From Flavobacterium sp. 9 (GTDB lineage Bacteria; Bacteroidota; Bacteroidia; Flavobacteriales; Flavobacteriaceae): DNA of 64,000 nucleotides. Position numbers and translations under genes: made by a program. The DNA is taken from contig NZ_PEEU01000001.1 in assembly GCF_002754195.1 (NCBI RefSeq), positions 3,658,001 through 3,722,000 of the forward strand. The letters run 5' to 3'. A model generated the notes under the pieces. It saw only the letters and a list, made by a program, of their open reading frames with translations, made no database searches and was not told the DNA's origin. Positions within the stretch are counted from its first letter, which is position 1. The number at the start of each line of letters is the position of its first letter. Positions 34,913 through 42,786 of this stretch are shown one piece after another.

Positions 34913-36217
34913 ATGAGCACACAAAAATTTGCAACAAACGCACTACACGCAGGACACGATGTTACTAAAAATGCAGGAACAAGAGCAGTGCCTATTTATC
35001 AAACATCATCATATGTATTTAATAATTCAGATCACGCTGCCAATTTATTTGGTCTTGCCGAAGCCGGATTTATCTACACTCGATTAAATAATCCAACAAA
35101 CGATGTTTTAGAACAACGATTAGCAGCGCTTGAGGGCGGAATTGGAGCTGTAGTTACAGCATCTGGAGCATCGGCAATTTCGACAGCATTTTTGACCTTG
35201 CTAAAAGCGGGAGATCATATCGTGGCTTCAAATAGTTTGTATGGCGGAACTTATAATTTGCTGAATGTAACTTTACCACGATTAGGAATTACAACCACTT
35301 TTGTAGATCCGTCTAAACCGGAAAACTTCACAAAAGCGGCTAAAGAAAATACAAGAGCATTCTTTGTAGAATCTTTGGGAAATCCAAAATTAGATGTATT
35401 AGATCTGAAAGGAATTTCGGCGGAAGCCAAAAACTTCAAAGTTCCTTTTATTGTAGATAATACTGTTGCGACACCATATTTATTAAACCCAATTGAATAT
35501 GGAGCAAATATCGTGATTCATTCTTTAACTAAATATATTTCAGGAAACGGAACTTCACTAGGAGGTGCTATTATTGACGCCGGAACTTTTGATTGGTCAA
35601 ACGGAAAATTTCCTGAATTCACAGAGCCGTCTGCAGGATATCACGGATTAGTTTATCACGAAGCTTTAGGAAATGCAGCTTTTATAGCAAAAGCAAGAAT
35701 CGAAGGATTGCGCGATTTTGGTGCAGCTTTAAGTCCGTTTAATGCTTTTCAAATTATTCAGGGATTAGAAACTTTACCAATCCGAATTAAGAAACATAGC
35801 GAAAATGCTTTGGCTTTAGCCTCTTGGTTAGAGAAACAAGATGAGGTAGTTTGGGTAAATTATCCAGGTTTAAAAAACAATAAATATTATGATCTGGCGC
35901 AGCAATATTTGCCAAAAGGACAAAGTGGAGTAATTACTTTTGGACTTAAAGGTGGTTTTGAAGCTGCAAAAAAAGTAGTTGATGAAACAAAATTGTTCTC
36001 GCTTTTGGCCAATATTGGTGATACAAAATCATTAATCATTCATCCGGCAAGTACAACACATCAACAATTGTCTGACGCTGATCAATTAGAGACAGGAGTT
36101 TCAAAAGATTTAATCCGACTTTCTGTTGGAATTGAAGATATCGAGGATTTAATAGCTGATTTGCAAACCGTTTTCGCAAGCGTGACACAATCGCAATACA
36201 GCATTAATAAAAATTAG
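34913..36217 (+). CDS. metY: O-acetylhomoserine sulfhydrylase / aminocarboxypropyltransferase
   Basis: PLP enzyme that makes homocysteine from O-acetylhomoserine and sulfide. The 434 residues follow the MetY pattern: FATNALHAGHD, RAVPIYQTSSYVFN, GFIYTRLNNPTNDVLEQRLAALEGG, FVESLGNPKLDVLDL, and the PLP lysine in IHSLTKYISGNGTSLGG. The N-terminal ATNALHAG and longer C-terminal half distinguish it from MetB/MetZ (a MetZ homologue is at 42787). It is the enzyme gene of the attenuator-controlled unit with the small SLLxLMYS protein 70 bp upstream, so sulfide assimilation is tied to Cys/Met supply. Confidence 0.95.
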   Translation: MSTQKFATNALHAGHDVTKNAGTRAVPIYQTSSYVFNNSDHAANLFGLAEAGFIYTRLNNPTNDVLEQRLAALEGGIGAVVTASGASAISTAFLTLLKAGDHIVASNSLYGGTYNLLNVTLPRLGITTTFVDPSKPENFTKAAKENTRAFFVESLGNPKLDVLDLKGISAEAKNFKVPFIVDNTVATPYLLNPIEYGANIVIHSLTKYISGNGTSLGGAIIDAGTFDWSNGKFPEFTEPSAGYHGLVYHEALGNAAFIAKARIEGLRDFGAALSPFNAFQIIQGLETLPIRIKKHSENALALASWLEKQDEVVWVNYPGLKNNKYYDLAQQYLPKGQSGVITFGLKGGFEAAKKVVDETKLFSLLANIGDTKSLIIHPASTTHQQLSDADQLETGVSKDLIRLSVGIEDIEDLIADLQTVFASVTQSQYSINKN

Positions 36218-36240
36218 GTTTTTTTGTTTTTTGTTTGAAA

Positions 36241-36284
36241 AATTGCCTTTAGTAGTGTGAGTTCTACTAGAGGTGATTTTTTAT
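36241..36284 (+). terminator. Intrinsic terminator after metY
   Basis: TTAGTAG and CTACTAG-type arms with an outer CCT/AGG extension, then ATTTTTTAT. Confidence 0.7.
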
Positions 36285-36313
36285 AAAAAACAAATCAATA
36301 TAAAAGTTTATTC

Positions 36314-36435
36314 ACCATATAAGTGATTTAAGTTCATTTTGTAGAGACGCACAGCAGTGCGTCTAGTTCAAAAACATGTGGCTCCTAAATCATAAACGTT
36401 GATAATATTAAATGAACTAAAATCACTTATATGGT
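36314..36435. repeat. Long inverted repeat ACCATATAAGTGATTT with nested hairpin
   Basis: Outer arms 36314-36337 and 36411-36435 are complementary over about 24 bp with a single indel-type mismatch. Nested at 36345-36364 is AGACGCAC-agca-GTGCGTCT. A related outer arm pair is at 45208-45273. This is a dispersed flavobacterial repeat, MITE- or REP-like, between metY and the homoserine-dehydrogenase-like gene. Confidence 0.75.
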
Positions 36436-36462
36436 TTAATTAACCCCAATAAATTAAAAATT

Positions 36463-37551
36463 ATGTCAAAGCTTAAAATAAATATCATCCTTTTTGGAAT
36501 TGGAAATATCGGAAGTACTTTGATTAATCAAATTATAGAAAGTCAGGAGTTTTTTCTCGAAAGTAGAAATGTAGACTTTCATTTTCCGATTATCACAAAT
36601 TCAACAGTAGCTTTTTTTGAGAAAGAAGGCGTTGGATATGCATGGGAAACCAATTTTCTGGAATTGGCCGTTCCTTTTAAAGTGCAGGATATTATTGCAT
36701 TTGCCAAAGAAAATGAATTTGAGAATCTAATTGCGGTTGATGCAACTGCAAGTGACGAACTTATTCATCATTATAACACATTGATCGAAAACGGATTTAA
36801 TATTGTGGCGGTAAATAAAAAGGCCAATACATTGCCAATCGACTTATATAAAGAGATTCGATCAAATCTTAAAAAGTATGACAAAGAGTTTTTGTATGAA
36901 ACATCGGTTGATACCGGTTTTCCTGTTTTACAGACCTTAAGAGATTTGTATTATTCGGGAGAGAAAATTACAAAGATTCGCGGTGTTTTTTCAGATAATC
37001 TGAGTTATGTCTTTAACCGATTTGCTACAGAAGAAGCTACTTTTTCTTCGCTTTTAAAAGATGCCAGTTTACTGGGATTAATGCGATCGACTTTTAAAGA
37101 AGATTTATCCGGAAATGATACAGCAAGAAAACTACTGATTTTGACGAGAGAAATTGGGAAGGATTTTGATCTGTCAGATATAAAAATCGATTCTTTGCTT
37201 AGAGAAGAACATTTAGAAAAAAATGGCATTCTTAATAAAGACGCAGTCGATAAATCGTTCAAAATTGCAAAAATCACACAAGCAGATAATCATGTATTAA
37301 GATATGTAGGGGAATTCGATGTAGAGAAAAATACATTAGAAGTCAAATTGGTTTCAGAACCTGTTACGTCAGCAATTGGTCAATTGAAAGGATCTGATAC
37401 CATTTTTGAAATTTATACCCAATCTTATGCAGATGTTCCCATTGTAATTCAAAGTGCATCGGCATGCAAACAAGCTATTTCAAGAGGAGTAATTACTGAC
37501 ATTTTGAAAGTGGCTGAAAAAATTAAAAATAAAGAAGCAGTTTGGTTGTAA
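36463..37551 (+). CDS. Homoserine dehydrogenase-like paralogue with altered active site
   Basis: The 362 residues align over their whole length with the dehydrogenase half of the ThrA fusion at 39718: NAD(P) site FGIGNIGSTL, IVAVNKKANT, YETSVDTGFP, GNDTARKLLIL, LKGSDTIFEIYT and the final PIVIQSASA. Two key blocks differ: GVFSGTLSY became GVFSDNLSY, and EPDPREDL became RSTFKEDL, so the acidic residue that binds homoserine is Arg 208, while Asp 219 and Lys 223 remain. It probably keeps the fold and cofactor site but may have lost or changed substrate. It sits between metY and the metX-thrA unit. Confidence 0.85.
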   Translation: MSKLKINIILFGIGNIGSTLINQIIESQEFFLESRNVDFHFPIITNSTVAFFEKEGVGYAWETNFLELAVPFKVQDIIAFAKENEFENLIAVDATASDELIHHYNTLIENGFNIVAVNKKANTLPIDLYKEIRSNLKKYDKEFLYETSVDTGFPVLQTLRDLYYSGEKITKIRGVFSDNLSYVFNRFATEEATFSSLLKDASLLGLMRSTFKEDLSGNDTARKLLILTREIGKDFDLSDIKIDSLLREEHLEKNGILNKDAVDKSFKIAKITQADNHVLRYVGEFDVEKNTLEVKLVSEPVTSAIGQLKGSDTIFEIYTQSYADVPIVIQSASACKQAISRGVITDILKVAEKIKNKEAVWL

Positions 37552-37723
37552 GTGGCTTTTAATAGTAGTTAGTTGTTCTTTGATATTTTGAAACAGGAAA
37601 ATTTGTAACGTATTTTTTGTAGGTTTTAACGCTCATTTTTGCAAAAGCCAATTTTGTAAGATGTTTTTTAACGTTAAAATGATGTTTTTTAACGTTTTTT
37701 AAGATTAATTTGTTGATCCTCAC

Positions 37724-37754
37724 TTGCGTAATTGAAAAAATATTCGCACATTTG
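37724..37754 (+). promoter_or_regulatory. Candidate promoter of the third leader unit
   Basis: TTG at 37724-37726, 20-bp spacer, CACATTTG at 37747-37754, with AAAAAATATT just upstream as in the other two leader promoters (AAAAATAGTTT). The ATCAAATTA block is not conserved here. The leader ORF begins about 150 nt downstream. Confidence 0.45.
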
Positions 37755-37913
37755 TAATACCTCAAAAACACCAAGAAGATAAATTTAGTTTTCTAAATAA
37801 TAGTTATGTTGATCGGATAAAACCGTTGATGAATTTTATATCTTATTGATTTTGAAGAGAAAAAATAAGTAAAAATAATTCGGCAGTTTCGAGAAGCTTT
37901 TAAAGACAAACAA

Positions 37914-38015
37914 ATGCAAGATTTTTTTAAAATAGCAAGTAAATCAAAGATGAATAAATCCCTACAGATGAACAAGATGTTTAACGTCGCACGTATTTGT
38001 GTATGCGTCTGTTGA
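37914..38015 (+). CDS. Cys-rich leader peptide of the third unit, 33 or 21 residues
   Basis: In-frame ATGs at 37914 and 37950; TGA at 38013-38015. The C-terminus reads NVARICVCVC followed by stop, with Met also at several upstream positions. Cys codons start at 37998, 38004 and 38010. Three bases after the stop, CTAAAAG (38018-38024) can pair with CTTTTGG (38053-38059) in the terminator. A ribosome paused on the first Cys codon would leave this segment open, one at the stop codon would cover it. Confidence 0.7.
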   Translation: MQDFFKIASKSKMNKSLQMNKMFNVARICVCVC

Positions 38016-38047
38016 TACTAAAAGTATATATAAGTTGTAAAAAACTT

Positions 38048-38086
38048 AAACCCTTTTGGTATTAAAAACCCAAAAGGGTTTTTTTA
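38048..38086 (+). terminator. Attenuator terminator of the third leader unit
   Basis: AAACCCTTTTGG (38048-38059) pairs perfectly with CCAAAAGGGTTT (38070-38081), then a T-run. Its 5' arm shares CCCTTTTGG with the metY attenuator. A small AAGTT/AACTT hairpin precedes it at 38032-38046. Confidence 0.9.
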
Positions 38087-38164
38087 TTCCATTTGGTTAC
38101 CATAACAAAGAATTAAAGAAATAGTAAAGATTAAAATACGCAAACTAACTTAAACTTAAATATC

Positions 38165-38356
38165 ATGAGCACAATAAACTACTTAAGAAAAAAACTTTTC
38201 AGAAGCAAAATCGAAAGAAATAATCCACCGCCAGTAAACGAGTTAATCCACCCAAGTTTCGGAATAACTGAAACAGATAAAAAAGCGGAGACAAAAGCAC
38301 CAAATTCATTATTGTTTTTGATGTATTCAAAAGAAAATGAAACTCTTTTCATCTAA
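38165..38356 (+). CDS. Small protein (63 residues) of an SLLxLMYS family, copy B
   Basis: Begins MSTINYLRKKLFRSKIE and ends NSLLFLMYSKENETLFI. It shares the MxT(L/I)N start, the SLLxLMYSxExE end and the exact length with the protein at 34652. The N-terminal third is strongly basic and the middle Pro-rich, unlike copy A. It follows an attenuator terminator by about 80 bp and precedes the SAM-I riboswitch of metX-thrA. Function unknown; no Cys residues. Confidence 0.75.
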   Translation: MSTINYLRKKLFRSKIERNNPPPVNELIHPSFGITETDKKAETKAPNSLLFLMYSKENETLFI

Positions 38357-38487
38357 CTTGAAAAGCACTCATAAATTAGGGTAATACCTGCTTAATTTTA
38401 CTGGGCAAATTGTTCGGTAATTTTTTGCGTATAATAGTTTTTGGTTGAATTATCTTTAAGAAATTGCAGAATCAGTTTCGATAAAAT

Positions 38488-38518
38488 TTGTTAGTTTAAG
38501 AAATAAGTAGTTAATTTG
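38488..38518 (+). promoter_or_regulatory. Promoter ahead of the metX SAM-I riboswitch
   Basis: TTG at 38488-38490, 20-bp spacer, TTAATTTG at 38511-38518 followed by CACC. The matching promoter of the metH riboswitch (57222-57252) has the same spacer and TTACTTTGCAC. Confidence 0.55.
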
Positions 38519-38546
38519 CACCTTTAAGTTCAAAAACGTATTGAAA

Positions 38547-38653
38547 TGTTATAAAGAAAGGACGAGGGATTAGACCCGATGAATCCTTAGCAACCCTTCG
38601 TTAAATCGAAGAAGGTGCTGCATTCTACCACGCCCAAACGTGGAAAGATAACA
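38547..38653 (+). ncRNA. SAM-I (S-box) riboswitch aptamer upstream of metX-thrA
   Basis: S-box core words are in order: AAAGGACGAGGGATTAGACC, CGATGAATCCTTAGCAACCC, a TTCG...CGAA stem, AGGTGCTGCATTC, and GGAAAGATAAC. The outer P1 helix is TGTTAT (38547-38552) with ATAACA (38648-38653). Beyond the aptamer, CTTTCTTT (38682-38689) is complementary to AAAGAAAG (38553-38560), a possible alternative pairing; no terminator hairpin with T-run follows, so control may act on translation of the TTG-started metX. Confidence 0.92.
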
Positions 38654-38726
38654 ACAAGAATTTTCTAGTTTCACTCTAGTACTTTCTTTCTAATATTTCC
38701 ACATACAAATCAATTAATAAAAAGAT

Positions 38727-39716
38727 TTGAAATTGGAAAATATACCAAGTCCCATTATAATTCAAGATTTCATCACCGAAAGTGGTGCAACATATCTTTC
38801 ATTACCGTTAAGTTTTACGCTTTCTGGTTTGCCATTGCATAGCGCACCTATAGTTTTGGTTAATCATGCTTTGACAGGAAACGCTGAGGTAACTGGAGAG
38901 AATGGTTGGTGGAATGATTTAATTGGCGAAGAAAAAACAATCGATACCCAAAAATATACTATTCTGGCATTTGATGTTCCGGGAAATGGAAACGATTCGT
39001 TTATAATTGAAAATTATCTGGATTTTACTACCAGAGATATCGCCAGAATTTTTATAAAAGGTTTAGAAGCTTTAAATATTAGCCAAGTACATACCATTAT
39101 TGGAGGTTCTGTTGGTGGAGGAATCGCCTGGGAAATTCTTGCATTAGAACCTAATATTACGCAAAACCTAATTCCCATTGCGACAGACTGGAAATCTACA
39201 GACTGGATGATTGCTAATTGCTATTTGCAAGAGCAGATTCTGAATAATTCTTCAAGACCAATCGAAGATGCCAGAATTCACGCAATGTTGTGTTACAGAT
39301 CTCCTGAATCATTCAAAGAAAAATTTCAGCGTACAATCAATGCCAATCTTTCTGTTTTTAATATAGAAAGCTGGTTGGCACATCACGGTGAAAAACTACA
39401 AAAGAGATACCAATTGGCATCGTATAAATTGATGAACCAATTGCTTAAAACCATAGATATTACTAGAAATAGTGACGATTTTGAAACTTTAATGTCCAGA
39501 ACAAATGCAGCGATTCATATTATCGGAATCAATTCGGATTTGTTTTTTACACCAAAAGAAAATCGGGAAACTTTTCAGGACTTAAAAAAGTTCAAAGACA
39601 ATGTTTTTTATAGCGAAATAGATTCAGTTCACGGACATGACGCTTTTTTAATCGAGTACAAACAATTAGATCATTTACTTGCCGATATTTTTAAGGCAGA
39701 AACAATAGAAAAATAA
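38727..39716 (+). CDS. metX: Homoserine O-acetyltransferase family protein
   Basis: Alpha/beta-hydrolase-fold acyltransferase activating homoserine for sulfide incorporation. In 329 residues: HALTGNAEVTGENGWWNDLIG (oxyanion and substrate loop), nucleophile Ser 128 in IIGGSVGGGIAWE, catalytic Asp 271 in GINSDLFFTP, and His 304 in VHGHDAFLIEY. Acetyl rather than succinyl donor is presumed from the MetX fold and the adjacent MetY. The start is TTG; no ATG exists in frame near the N-terminus. It follows a SAM-I riboswitch, and thrA starts one base after its stop, so the pair is a tight operon supplying activated homoserine. Confidence 0.9.
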   Translation: MKLENIPSPIIIQDFITESGATYLSLPLSFTLSGLPLHSAPIVLVNHALTGNAEVTGENGWWNDLIGEEKTIDTQKYTILAFDVPGNGNDSFIIENYLDFTTRDIARIFIKGLEALNISQVHTIIGGSVGGGIAWEILALEPNITQNLIPIATDWKSTDWMIANCYLQEQILNNSSRPIEDARIHAMLCYRSPESFKEKFQRTINANLSVFNIESWLAHHGEKLQKRYQLASYKLMNQLLKTIDITRNSDDFETLMSRTNAAIHIIGINSDLFFTPKENRETFQDLKKFKDNVFYSEIDSVHGHDAFLIEYKQLDHLLADIFKAETIEK

Positions 39717-39717
39717 A

Positions 39718-42132
39718 ATGAAAATATTAAAATTTGGAGGCAAATCGTTATCAAACGGAGAAGGACTTAGTAAGGTAGTTTCAATCATTTTAGATAAAGT
39801 AAATCAAGGCGAAAAAATTGCCGTAGTGGTTTCTGCCCGCGGAAATGCAACTGATGAATTAGAAGATATTTTAAGAATAGCTGCTAAAAACGGAAATTAC
39901 AAACCTTTATTAGAAAGCTTTAAAGCATATCAAACTTCAGATTATCCGCAAGTTGATTTATCAGAAGAGTTTAATATTTTAGATAAACTTTTTGAAGGAG
40001 TAAGTCTTATCGGAGATTACAGCAATAAAATCAAAGATCAGATTTTGTCTAAAGGTGAATTGCTTTCAGCTAAATTATTGACTTCAATTTTGGTTGAAAA
40101 AGGAATTCCTGCAAATTTTGTTGATACAAGAGAATTACTAAAAACCGATTCTAAATTTGGTGATGCACAGCCTTTAGAACAACTTTCGAAGAAAAATGTA
40201 ATCAACTATTTCAAATTACATAACGGAGAAACAGTTAATATCGTTACAGGCTTCATTGGTTCTAACAACAACAACGACACAACAACATTAGGAAGAAACG
40301 GAAGTAATTATACCGCTTCGTTAATTGCTAATTATTTAGATGCCGAAGAACTTCAAAACTTTACGCACGTTGACGGAATTTATACTGCAAATCCTGATTT
40401 GGTTGCCGATGCTAAAAAAATTGAATACTTATCATTCAATGAAGCGAATGAATTAGCCAATTTTGGAGCAACAATTCTGCACGCTAAAACGATAATTCCG
40501 TTATTAGAAAAAAATATTCCGCTTCGTATTTTAAATACTTTTAATCACGAAAATCGCGGAACTTTAATTACTTCAGATTCTGCTAAAGAAGGAATTAAAA
40601 CACTTTCTGTGTTAGAAAATGTTTCTTTGGTAAATCTTGAGGGTCGTGGATTACTTGGAAAATCAGGAGTTGACGCTCGTATTTTTAAAGTTATGGGCGA
40701 TCATAATATCAGTGTGAGTATCATTTCTCAAGGTTCTTCAGAAAGAGGAATTGGATTGGTCGTTGCCAAAGATAAAGCGACTCTTGCAATGGTAGAATTA
40801 GAGAAAGAGTTTGAAAACGACTTTTATTCTAAAGATGTAAACCAAATTACAGTAACAGATAATGTTTCGGTAATTTCGATCATTGGTCAGGATTTAAGTA
40901 CTTTCCACAAGCCTTACACAGCATTAATTAAAAACAAAATAGTTCCAATATTATTCAACAATACGGTTACGGGTAAAAATGTGAGTTTGGTTGTTAAAAA
41001 AGAAGAACTGAACAAAGCTTTAAACGTAATTCACGGAGAAATCTTTGGAGTTTCTAAAAAAATCAACATTGCTATTTTCGGTCATGGATTAGTTGGAGGA
41101 ACTTTGATTAATCAAATTTTAGAATCGGCTGCAGCGATTGAAAAACGTAAAGATGTAAAACTGAATGTTTTTGCAATTGCAAATTCTAAGAAGTTACTTT
41201 TGAATAGAAATGGCGTAACTTCAAACTGGAAAAATGATATTGCAAGCAAAGGAGAAGCTTATACGATCAAAGATATTATCGCTTATGCAAATGAATATCA
41301 TTTAGAGAACTTAATTGCGATTGATAATACAGCAAGTGCAAGTTTTGTTGAGAATTATATTCCGCTTATCGAAAGCAGTTTCGATTTAATTTCATCTAAT
41401 AAAGTAGCCAATACATTAAGCTATGGTTTTTATAAAGAATTGAGAAAATCATTAACAGATAATCAGAAAAATTATTTATACGAAACTAATGTTGGTGCAG
41501 GATTACCGCTAATTGATACGATAAAATTATTGCATCTTTCTGGTGAAAACATCACGAAAATAAAAGGAGTTTTCTCAGGAACATTAAGCTATTTATTTAA
41601 TAATTTCTCTGCGAAAGATGCTCCGTTTAGCGAAATTTTGCAAGAAGCAATTGACAACGGATATACAGAACCAGATCCGCGTGAGGATTTATGCGGAAAT
41701 GATGTGGGAAGAAAATTATTGATTTTGGCAAGAGAATTAGATTTGCAAAATGAGTTTGAAGAAATTTCAATTCAAAACCTAATTCCGGAACATTTACGTG
41801 AAGGAAATGTTTCTGATTTCTTGACAAAACTAAAAGAATTTGATCCAATCTATGAGAAAATAAAAGCCGATCAAAAGCCAAATCACGTATTAAGATACAT
41901 TGGTGAATTGTCTGGAGATTTGCAAAACGATAAAGGAATCCTGGAAGTAAAATTAGTTTCAGTTCCATCAGATACAGCTTTGGGCGGATTAAAAGGTTCA
42001 GATTCTTTCTTCGAAATTTATACTGAATCTTATGGAGATCGTCCAATCGTTATTCAAGGAGCCGGTGCAGGTTCTGCGGTAACAGCGAGAGGTGTATTTG
42101 GAGATATTTTGAGATTATCTGATAAAGGGTAA
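39718..42132 (+). CDS. thrA: Bifunctional aspartokinase / homoserine dehydrogenase
   Basis: Fusion of 804 residues catalysing the first and third steps from aspartate to homoserine. N-terminal aspartokinase: KFGGKSLSNGEGL, VVSARGNATDELEDIL, TTLGRNGSNYTASLIA, FTHVDGIYTANPDLV. About 300-445 are ACT-type regulatory repeats (GKSGVDARIFKVMGDHNISVSIISQGSSERGIGLVV). From about 447 the dehydrogenase: IFGHGLVGGTLINQI, ISSNKVANTL, GVFSGTLSYLFN, GYTEPDPREDLCGNDVGRKLLIL, all catalytic residues intact, in contrast to the paralogue at 36463. Translationally adjacent to metX, under the SAM-I riboswitch. Confidence 0.96.
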   Translation: MKILKFGGKSLSNGEGLSKVVSIILDKVNQGEKIAVVVSARGNATDELEDILRIAAKNGNYKPLLESFKAYQTSDYPQVDLSEEFNILDKLFEGVSLIGDYSNKIKDQILSKGELLSAKLLTSILVEKGIPANFVDTRELLKTDSKFGDAQPLEQLSKKNVINYFKLHNGETVNIVTGFIGSNNNNDTTTLGRNGSNYTASLIANYLDAEELQNFTHVDGIYTANPDLVADAKKIEYLSFNEANELANFGATILHAKTIIPLLEKNIPLRILNTFNHENRGTLITSDSAKEGIKTLSVLENVSLVNLEGRGLLGKSGVDARIFKVMGDHNISVSIISQGSSERGIGLVVAKDKATLAMVELEKEFENDFYSKDVNQITVTDNVSVISIIGQDLSTFHKPYTALIKNKIVPILFNNTVTGKNVSLVVKKEELNKALNVIHGEIFGVSKKINIAIFGHGLVGGTLINQILESAAAIEKRKDVKLNVFAIANSKKLLLNRNGVTSNWKNDIASKGEAYTIKDIIAYANEYHLENLIAIDNTASASFVENYIPLIESSFDLISSNKVANTLSYGFYKELRKSLTDNQKNYLYETNVGAGLPLIDTIKLLHLSGENITKIKGVFSGTLSYLFNNFSAKDAPFSEILQEAIDNGYTEPDPREDLCGNDVGRKLLILARELDLQNEFEEISIQNLIPEHLREGNVSDFLTKLKEFDPIYEKIKADQKPNHVLRYIGELSGDLQNDKGILEVKLVSVPSDTALGGLKGSDSFFEIYTESYGDRPIVIQGAGAGSAVTARGVFGDILRLSDKG

Positions 42133-42139
42133 TTGATTT

Positions 42140-42190
42140 TAGTCCCGAGGCTTCGGGAGCAGATTTTAGAGTTTAGATTTTAGATTTGAG
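42140..42190. repeat. CCCGAGGCTTCGGGA hairpin plus TTTAGATT repeats
   Basis: CCCGA-GGCT-TCGGG hairpin near 42144-42158 followed by two TTTAGATTT units, the same elements seen at 57630-57642 and 10276-10412. No T-run, so not a clear terminator. Confidence 0.65.
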
Positions 42191-42222
42191 CTCAAACGAA
42201 AACAAAAAAAAATAACAACACA

Positions 42223-42648
42223 ATGAAAGTAACTTTAAACAGAGTAAACGACGCGTTTCATTTTAAACTAAAAAATGAAAGAGGTCATGTAGTTGACGTT
42301 GACAGCAGAGCTGAATTTGGCGGAAGCGATTTAGGTGCAAGCCCAATGGAACTTGTATTAATGGGAGTTGCAGGATGCAGCGCTATTGATATGATTTCGA
42401 TTTTGAAGAAACAACGCCAGGAAATAACTTCATTCAACGCTGAAGTTGAAGGAGAACGTGTAAAAGTTGGAGAAGCAACACCTTTTAAAGAAATCAACGT
42501 AGTTTTTTACTTAGAAGGAGATATTAATCCTGAAAAAGCACAAAAAGCAGCACAACTTTCTTTCGAGAAATACTGTTCAGTTTCTAAAACAATTGAACCA
42601 ACAGCTACAATAAACTACAAAGTTGTATTAAACAACGAAGCACTATAA
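42223..42648 (+). CDS. OsmC family protein
   Basis: Thiol-dependent peroxidase-fold protein. The 141 residues have the OsmC core with two Cys: Cys 52 in LMGVAGCSAIDMISIL and Cys 118 in SFEKYCSVSKTIEP, the redox pair that reduces organic hydroperoxides in Ohr/OsmC proteins. It is of the short YhfA-like type (RGHVVDVDSRAEFGGSDLGASPMEL). Location between thrA and metZ suggests a link to thiol or sulfur metabolism, but substrate is unknown. Confidence 0.9.
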   Translation: MKVTLNRVNDAFHFKLKNERGHVVDVDSRAEFGGSDLGASPMELVLMGVAGCSAIDMISILKKQRQEITSFNAEVEGERVKVGEATPFKEINVVFYLEGDINPEKAQKAAQLSFEKYCSVSKTIEPTATINYKVVLNNEAL

Positions 42649-42786
42649 ATTAGAAAATTAGTCAATTTGAGAATTAGATAATTTTTTGGTTGACTTAAAA
42701 CTCACTATAGTTTTAGTTTTAAATTCCGGTTTTTATTTATAGAAAAAACTTGGAATTTGAAACTTGAAACTAGAAAAACTAAAAAA

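Noticed and set aside
36345..36364. GC-rich hairpin as terminator
   Set aside because: No T-run follows, and it is nested in a larger dispersed inverted repeat.
37559..37774. 71-codon minus-strand ORF downstream of the homoserine dehydrogenase-like gene
   Set aside because: Low-complexity Lys/Asn/Val composition in an AT-rich spacer, overlapping a promoter candidate; no family resemblance.
41627..42046. 139-codon ORF opposite thrA
   Set aside because: Antisense to conserved homoserine dehydrogenase motifs; composition unlike a real protein.
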